64,000 nucleotides of DNA from Haliclystus octoradiatus (Eukaryota; Cnidaria; Staurozoa; Stauromedusae; Haliclystidae). Below the pieces are notes generated by a model. The model searched no databases. It saw nothing but the letters and a program-made list of their open reading frames with translations, and was not told the origin of the DNA. The stretch's first letter is position 1. Every line of letters begins with the position of its first letter. The DNA is taken from NCBI GenBank assembly GCA_916610825.1, contig OU744446.1, positions 30,146,445 to 30,210,444 on the forward strand, written 5' to 3'. Shown in pieces: positions 62,700 through 64,000 of this stretch. The translations under genes and the position numbers were made by a program.

Positions 62700-63512
62700 G
62701 CTAACCGTGCTTGTTCAAAGACAAGAGAACATGATTTCATGCTTCAAACATGAACTGGTGGACAATACCAACTTTTTTATTCAAGAATGACATAATGAGA
62801 ATGTTGGATAAATCTGATTTAAGAAAATTCATTGTTAAGCATGTGGAAAAATCTAATGTGCCATTAAGCGTTACGTGGTCGATGGAGGGCGCTAATACAT
62901 CACGTAGTGTGGATAAAACATTTAAAATACTCAGATATCATACAGCAGTAGGCTAGCCTACATATCATATATAACCAAGAGGATGGTTGTTGCTGTGTAT
63001 TTTACAAAAGACGAAGAACACAAGCGGAAATTTAGCAAGATTTTGACAAATGTAAACGCTTATGAATCATTAATTGTCTATATAGTAATCAGTAGACCTA
63101 CGTCTTTCTATCAAACTCTTACAAATGACCTAACACTTTGATAATGTATAGCATCAAATGCTCTTCAACTCACAAGGCATTGGAATAAAGTAATTATAAT
63201 TGCTGGGAAAATATCATGGAAGACATTTTCATTACAGCTAAAGCAAGAATGAAGCTAGCTAACAATCTGGTTTGTGTCAAAGCAATGCATGTCGAGCTTG
63301 AGGACTTGATATCTAAGAGAATCCTGTTTGTTCATGCATCGAGTGGCTGCGACACAACATCAGCAACATTCAGACATCGGAAGACAAAGCTGTTAAAAAA
63401 GATTTGGGCATTAGATGGAATCCAGAGATTGGGACAAATCATAAATGATTCAGATTCAAGTAAAGAAGCCATGGGCAATACAGGCATTGATCTATTTGTT
63501 AGGTACACCTGA
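62700..63512 (+). pseudogene. broken transposon-associated protein with a GCDTTS motif
   Basis: FKHELVDNTNFFIQE, a frame break, NDIMRMLDKSDLRKFIVK, then after about 270 bp ILFVHASSGCDTTSATFRHR in a third segment. This order (Y/F-ELxxxxxSLF, MRxxxKSxLR, then HAxxGCDTTSAxxxxGK) recurs in uncharacterised proteins of corals, amphioxus and other invertebrates, often multi-copy (from memory). The GCD loop recalls FEN1/PIN-type nucleases, which is only an analogy. Frame breaks make it a pseudogene. Confidence 0.4.
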
Positions 63513-63617
63513 AATAATTTATCCAACTTTAAGTTCGAGGGCAAAGAATGCAAACAGCTATAACTTTAGCCTCATTCAATAACAACACTCGTATCTACGC
63601 AGGCAAGAACAATATTA

Positions 63618-63900
63618 TGAGTAGAAGAAGACGTTACATTGTACTAATAAATGTACTTTCTATCAATCTAAGGTGATTAGATAGTTTGATATAACACATC
63701 AAAAATTGGTATATATATATCGACTTTCTTAGTCCGATATAGCTATTTTTGAAATGGCGTTTATAATGAAAACATAGAAAACGAGCATAGTATCCAATAT
63801 TATTGGTCGCAGAGGATAGAAGACGTTATAATAAATTGATAAATGTACTTTTCATCACTATAGTATGATTAGGTATCGTCATATATACCATCAAATAAGC
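63618..63900. repeat. diverged direct repeat
   Basis: TAGAAGAAGACGTTA with TAATAAATGTACTTT at about 63618-63665, and AGAAGACGTTATAATAAATT with GATAAATGTACTTTTC at about 63818-63858, are related in order, roughly 190 bp apart. Confidence 0.5.
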
Positions 63901-64000
63901 AACCTTTTTTATCATCTAAAAACCGCTCCGTTTTGAGCTTTTTTGCGCAACTTTAAAATAAAACGCCGATTTGCGATCCTTCAATGATTTTTGCTATTAA

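Overview
The window is a stretch of an invertebrate animal nuclear genome. It is AT-rich, its genes are split into many short exons with GT-AG introns, and the gaps are full of short inverted-repeat DNA elements, microsatellites and retroelement pieces. The gene content (CENP-F/mitosin, TMX1, a DAN-domain cystine-knot protein, a divergent actin-like protein) fits an invertebrate deuterostome or a similar metazoan. I cannot name the species, and nothing here is bacterial.

Layout from left to right. (1) 677-4017, + strand: the last four exons of a divergent actin-like gene whose start lies outside the window. (2) 4.0-7.4 kb: intergenic DNA with DNA-element copies, a tRNA-headed SINE and an LTR-like remnant. 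(3) 7408-22592, - strand: a TMX1-type ER thioredoxin gene in seven recognised exons. Its introns hold a 6.3 kb nest: a terminal-inverted-repeat (TIR) element that contains both a smaller TIR element and a nearly intact, young Ty3/Gypsy retrotransposon. They also hold a roughly 870-bp AAAT microsatellite and a 1.46-kb near-perfect palindromic element. (4) 22.6-26.4 kb: mostly empty, with a broken LINE-like fragment and a 182-bp hairpin element. (5) 26419-26868, + strand: a small secreted DAN-domain protein. (6) 28925-55914, - strand: a complete or nearly complete CENP-F homologue in 21 recognised exons. (7) 56-64 kb: upstream DNA with a candidate E2F-type promoter, two short unidentified reading frames and a frameshifted transposon-type pseudogene.

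The main observation is in the CENP-F gene. The N-terminal exon, the exon with the CQRHNAEAAR-like block and the basic C-terminal exons match vertebrate CENP-F, and the summed exons give about 2,930 residues, close to the human length. However, more than half of the protein (about 1,530 residues) comes from thirteen tandem copies of one coiled-coil exon. Each copy starts at codon phase 0, ends at phase 0 and begins with an LDQLM-like motif. Nine copies lack, and four carry, an exact seven-residue (one heptad) insertion. Shared exon signatures and shared intron sequence show that the array grew by block duplication, including a two-exon block. The array could therefore gain, lose or skip exons without breaking the frame. 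I regard it as the window's best candidate for an undescribed structure.

The genes do not form a pathway together; they are neighbours in an ordinary eukaryotic segment. Exon boundaries were inferred by hand from splice signals, codon phase and family similarity, and transcript data would be decisive.
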